64,000 nucleotides of DNA. Origin: an uncultured Acidimicrobiales bacterium (lineage in GTDB: Bacteria > Actinomycetota > Acidimicrobiia > Acidimicrobiales > SZUA-35). The stretch's first letter is position 1. Each line of letters opens with the position of its first letter. The notes under the pieces were generated by a model. That model was given only the letters and a program-made list of their open reading frames with translations, searched no databases and was not told the DNA's origin. The translations under genes and the position numbers were made by a program. Below, piece after piece: positions 60,943 through 64,000 of the stretch. Location: assembly GCA_937922785.1 (NCBI GenBank), contig CALAJQ010000009.1, positions 74,958-138,957 of the forward strand. Reading direction: 5' to 3'.

Positions 60943-61952
60943 TGCCTGCCCTTGATTCAGTTGTGATAGCCAGTGGGCTATCAACCTTTGTTCAAACCCT
61001 CACCAAGTCGATAGCCCTCGGTTGCATCTATGCGATGTTGGGCCTCAGCTTCGTGTTGATCTTCAAAGGAACCCAAGTTCTGAACTTCGCCGCCGGTGCC
61101 ATCTCGATGGCTGGCGCGCTGTTCATGTCAATCATGATCGCTGACGCCGGTTGGCCATTCTTGCCATGGAGCAACCCGTTTGCCCCTGACGGGGGCCGGG
61201 CCAGTATTCCGCTCTGGATATTGCACCTGATGTTCGCCCTGATCTTGGCGGCGCTGATGGGCATGATCATCGAACGCCTGGCGATCCGGCCGATGGTTGG
61301 TCAGCCGTTGTTTGCAATGGCAGTGGTAACCCTCGGTTTGGAAATTGCTATTCGTCCATTCAACCTTGATGCGTCAGCGGGCCAGGCTCGCAGTATCGGT
61401 GTTCCTTGGGGAAATGGAACCTGGACAGCTGACTGGCTAGATGGAGCAGTGATTCCCAAGAGCTACCTTGCCGCGATCATCGCGGCATCGATAGCGTTCG
61501 CGGCAGTCTACTTTTTCTATCGGTCGCGCTTTGGTGTGGCGATGCGAGCTGTTGCGTTCGATCAAGAAGCGGCAATGGCCCAGGGCATCAACGTTGGCCG
61601 AGTCTTCTCGGTGGCGTGGGCACTTGGAGCCGCTTTGGCTGTGCTGGCCGCGATCTTCTTTGCAATGACGCCTTGGCCACCTAACGGCGCTGTGAGTCTC
61701 GAGATCCATCCGATCTGGGTGTTCCGAGTCTTGCCCGTAATCATCTTGGGTGGCTTGGATTCGGTCGTTGGCGCAGTTTATGGAGGCCTGATCATCGCTT
61801 CGTTTGAGATCTTCGCCGGCCAGTATCTGTCGCAGTGGACCTCAATCCTCGGCCCGGGCTATTCAACGATTGTTCCTTACCTAGCCATGCTCGGCGTGTT
61901 GTTGGTTAAGCCATACGGCTTGTTCGGCACCGCAGAAATCCGGAGGGTCTGA
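60942..61952 (+). CDS. livH: branched-chain amino acid-type ABC permease (LivH)
   Basis: 336-aa inner-membrane permease. LTKSIALGCIYAMLGLSFVLIFKGTQVLNFAAGAISMAGALF is the LivH signature opening (given in parts), MRAVAFDQEAAMAQGINVGRVFSVAWALGAALAVLAA the cytoplasmic coupling loop, and eight spans are present. Known family members import branched-chain amino acids, amides, urea or other small organic acids. Translationally coupled to the ligase, and 1 bp from livM. Confidence 0.93.
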   Translation: MPALDSVVIASGLSTFVQTLTKSIALGCIYAMLGLSFVLIFKGTQVLNFAAGAISMAGALFMSIMIADAGWPFLPWSNPFAPDGGRASIPLWILHLMFALILAALMGMIIERLAIRPMVGQPLFAMAVVTLGLEIAIRPFNLDASAGQARSIGVPWGNGTWTADWLDGAVIPKSYLAAIIAASIAFAAVYFFYRSRFGVAMRAVAFDQEAAMAQGINVGRVFSVAWALGAALAVLAAIFFAMTPWPPNGAVSLEIHPIWVFRVLPVIILGGLDSVVGAVYGGLIIASFEIFAGQYLSQWTSILGPGYSTIVPYLAMLGVLLVKPYGLFGTAEIRRV

Positions 61953-61953
61953 T

Positions 61954-63270
61954 ATGGCATTCGGAAGACCGTTACTGCGAACTTCTTATGAAGAGGACGC
62001 CGCAATATTGCCAACCGCCTTTCAGAAGGCTGGCGTTGGGTTCCTGATTCTTAGCCTTTGCTTGATGGCGCTGGATGCTCCCATATTCGGAGCGATCCCT
62101 CGGTACTTCCTAGGCAACACTTGGCTTGTTCCGGTTGGAATCACCCTTTGTTTTGCAATCGGGGCGCTCGGCATCAACATCTTGGTTGGTGTCACCGGTC
62201 AGGTTTCGCTTGGCCACGCCTTCTTCATGGGCACTGGCGCTTACACCGCTGTGATGCTTGGTGGGAACCTCGGAGACCAAGAGAGCTGGAAGGCCTGTGT
62301 TCCGTTCCACGACAACCTTGGGCTTTTGGAACGCCAAGGTGAATGTGGGCTCGGTTTGCCGATTTGGATTTGGCTACCGGCCGCAGGTTTGGTTGCCGCA
62401 CTTATTGGCATCATCGTTTCACCAGCGGCGGTAAAGGTGCGAGGGCTTTACCTCGCCATCGTTACCGTTGGGTTGGTCTTTATCGGTCTTCACCTGGGTC
62501 GGATGTTGCCCGAGTGGGCTGGTGACTTTGAATCAGGTCGACGGTGGCCCAAGCTCGACATTCGGTTGTGGAAAGAAGAGACTCCGCTCATCGAAATGTC
62601 CGAAGACGGCAAGTGGTTCGGGTTAATCAACTTGACCGAGGAACAAAAGCAGTTCTTCTTCTTGTTGGCAATCGTGATTGTCATGACTCTCTTGGCCAAG
62701 AACTTGGTTCGCAGTCGAACCGGGCGGGCTCTTCAGGCCATTCGTGACCGGGACGTGGCCGCCGAGGTCATGGGTGTTCCCGAGTTCAAGTACAAGCGCC
62801 TCGGCTTTGCGATCAGTTCGTTCTATGCCGGAATCGCTGGTGCCTTGTTTGCCTCTTTCACAGGAAGAGTCTCACCGATTGACTTTGGGCTGTTGTTATC
62901 AGTTGACTTCATCGCAATCTTGCTAATCGGCGGAGCAGGCACCATTGCCGGCACACTTCTTGGCACAGTCTTTGTTGAGCTGCTTCCAAACGTTGTGGAG
63001 CGCTTGACTGAATGGTTGGCCGATCAAATCAGTACTGGTGGAGTCACCGGAACAATCGCTGACTTCTTGTTAACTACCGGAGCTGCGGGCGACTTTGGCC
63101 CGATTTCGATTGCTCCGACTGCACCGGGTTGGCCGATGAGTGTGTTCTTCTGGAACCTGGTGATTTATGGCGTTCTGATTGTTGTGTTCTTGATCTTTGA
63201 GCCCCTTGGGTTGTTCGGAATATGGATCAAGTTCCGCAACTATTGGAAGGGGTGGCCGTTCAGCTACTAG
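61954..63270 (+). CDS. livM: branched-chain amino acid-type ABC permease (LivM), long form
   Basis: 438-aa second permease. INILVGVTGQVSLGHAFFMGTGAYTAVML is the conserved opening, RTGRALQAIRDRDVAAEVMGVPEFKYKRLGFAISSFYAGIAGAL the coupling region, and GGAGTIAGTLLGTVFVELLP the end. It is longer than usual LivM (about 300-360) because of two extra extracytoplasmic stretches: about residues 108-130 (ESWKACVPFHDNLGLLERQG, with Cys pair) and about 190-230 (SGRRWPKLDIRLWKEETPLIEM). These loops could change docking of the binding protein. Confidence 0.9.
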   Translation: MAFGRPLLRTSYEEDAAILPTAFQKAGVGFLILSLCLMALDAPIFGAIPRYFLGNTWLVPVGITLCFAIGALGINILVGVTGQVSLGHAFFMGTGAYTAVMLGGNLGDQESWKACVPFHDNLGLLERQGECGLGLPIWIWLPAAGLVAALIGIIVSPAAVKVRGLYLAIVTVGLVFIGLHLGRMLPEWAGDFESGRRWPKLDIRLWKEETPLIEMSEDGKWFGLINLTEEQKQFFFLLAIVIVMTLLAKNLVRSRTGRALQAIRDRDVAAEVMGVPEFKYKRLGFAISSFYAGIAGALFASFTGRVSPIDFGLLLSVDFIAILLIGGAGTIAGTLLGTVFVELLPNVVERLTEWLADQISTGGVTGTIADFLLTTGAAGDFGPISIAPTAPGWPMSVFFWNLVIYGVLIVVFLIFEPLGLFGIWIKFRNYWKGWPFSY

Positions 63271-63376
63271 CTGATCGGTAAGAATGTTGCTCGGACGTAA
63301 GGTTTGAAGAAAATGCAGATCTATTGCTGACTCGGGTCAGCGGCAGAAATATAAACAACGGGGAGGACCCTAAGAA

Positions 63377-64000
63377 ATGAAACTCAAGAAAATTCTGGCG
63401 ATGCTATTCGCCCTGAGCCTTGTGGCTGCGGCCTGTGGTGGTGACAGCGACGATGGTGACAGTGGAGCTGAAACCACTGAAGCCATGGAAGACGGTGAAA
63501 CCACCGAAGCCATGGAAGACGACGACGACGGCGGAGCCATGGAAGATCCAGCCGAACTCGCAACCGACTCTGGTGTAACTGACGAAGTAATTCGTCTTGG
63601 CATCAACGCTGACCTTTCCGGTCCTTTTGCTTCACTTGTTGCAGAAATCGTTGAAGCTCAGACTGTTTACTGGGAAGTTGTCAACGAGAACGGCGGCATT
63701 GCTGGCCGTATGATCGAACTTGAAATCCTCGACAGTGGTTATGCCACTGACAAGGGCATCGAGAACTATCAACAGCTCGCCCAAGAAGGCGAAGAAGGCG
63801 TACTGATGATTTCAGAGAACACCGGTTCTCCAATCACCGCCGCCATCGCTGAGGATGCCGAAGACGACGACATGCTTGTTATCCCACTGAGCTGGGCGTC
63901 ACTATGGCCAGCTAACCCAAACATTTTGGGTAAGCAGTCCACCTACTGCGCCGAGTCAATCAACGGTGTTGCATGGTTGGCTGACCGTGTTGTAGCTGAC
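63377..64000 (+). CDS. livK: ABC transporter solute-binding lipoprotein, N-terminal part
   Basis: Runs off the right edge after 208 codons. MKLKKILAMLFALSLVAAAC is a type II signal peptide with lipobox VAAAC (Cys 20). An acidic low-complexity linker with repeated TTEAMED units spans about 21-60. From about residue 65 (VTDEVIRLGINADLSGPF) it is the periplasmic-binding-protein type I fold used by Liv systems. ggggagga about 10 bp upstream is a good ribosome-binding site, and 106 bp separate it from livM. ATPase subunits would lie beyond the window. Confidence 0.9.
   Translation, partial: MKLKKILAMLFALSLVAAACGGDSDDGDSGAETTEAMEDGETTEAMEDDDDGGAMEDPAELATDSGVTDEVIRLGINADLSGPFASLVAEIVEAQTVYWEVVNENGGIAGRMIELEILDSGYATDKGIENYQQLAQEGEEGVLMISENTGSPITAAIAEDAEDDDMLVIPLSWASLWPANPNILGKQSTYCAESINGVAWLADRVVAD

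Overview
The window reads as a gene-dense chromosomal segment of a moderate-GC actinobacterium, most plausibly Acidimicrobiia (inference, not proven). Pointers are the actinobacterial core order comF - long HPF - secA - prfB - ftsE - ftsX - smpB/ssrA, a mannose-activation cluster next to S-adenosylhomocysteine hydrolase, an F420-type (LLM) oxidoreductase, trehalose synthesis by OtsA, a class F sortase, frequent GTG/TTG starts, and many genes that overlap or lie a few bases apart. No tRNA, rRNA, CRISPR array or insertion sequence with a transposase was seen.

Layout. 1-0.6 kb: tail of a CPBP protease and a zinc-ribbon protein. 0.7-8.6 kb: a sugar-activation and glycan cluster on the + strand (large GT-C-like membrane protein, GtrA-GT2 fusion, phosphomannomutase, type I mannose-6-phosphate isomerase, Trm112-like protein, SIS-type isomerase). 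8.6-11 kb: LLM oxidoreductase and ahcY. 11-16.1 kb, mostly - strand: DUF6069-like protein, ComF, M19 dipeptidase and a DUF2786 protein; between the last two sits a + strand O-acyltransferase gene bracketed by a perfect 27-bp direct repeat. 16.2-22.5 kb: hpf, secA, prfB, ftsE, ftsX. 22.4-28.2 kb: an accessory stretch (azlCD, enoyl-CoA hydratase, Popeye-like protein, DinB-like enzyme, P-loop kinase, two gene fragments, RidA-like protein) between ftsX and the tmRNA. 28.3-29.2 kb: ssrA and smpB. 29.3-38.4 kb: mixed metabolism (Bax inhibitor-1 family, ferredoxin and its reductase, MTA/SAH deaminase, class II aldolase, HAD phosphatase, thymidine kinase, CoA transferase, Ung). 38.5-44 kb: cell-envelope block (NagZ-type lipoprotein, class F sortase overlapping a 666-aa pseudokinase/DUF4397 surface protein, second acyltransferase). 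44-52.7 kb: HAD phosphatase, PGRP amidase, exonuclease III, aroA, alcohol dehydrogenase, otsA and small membrane proteins. 52.9-55.3 kb: an RND/MMPL-type protein. 55.4-58.9 kb: cystathionine beta-synthase, cystathionine gamma-synthase/lyase and a 2-hydroxyacid dehydrogenase. 59-64 kb: acyl-CoA ligase with livH, livM and the start of a solute-binding lipoprotein, running off the right edge.

How the genes work together. ManB, ManA and the SIS isomerase make and interconvert hexose phosphates for mannosyl donors; the GtrA-GT2 fusion and the large membrane protein could move mannose onto a lipid carrier and then onto envelope glycans. AhcY, the MTA/SAH deaminase, cystathionine beta-synthase and cystathionine gamma-synthase together cover SAH recycling and transsulfuration. 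SecA, FtsEX, PrfB, HPF, SmpB and tmRNA are the conserved translation, secretion and division core.

The two most unusual systems are (i) the acyltransferase gene inserted at the 3' end of the DUF2786 gene in a way that rebuilds that gene's last codons, and (ii) the sortase-F/pseudokinase locus, where one polypeptide appears to combine a cytoplasmic pseudokinase, a membrane span, a Thr/Pro-rich stalk, DUF4397-like domains and a C-terminal cell-wall sorting signal.
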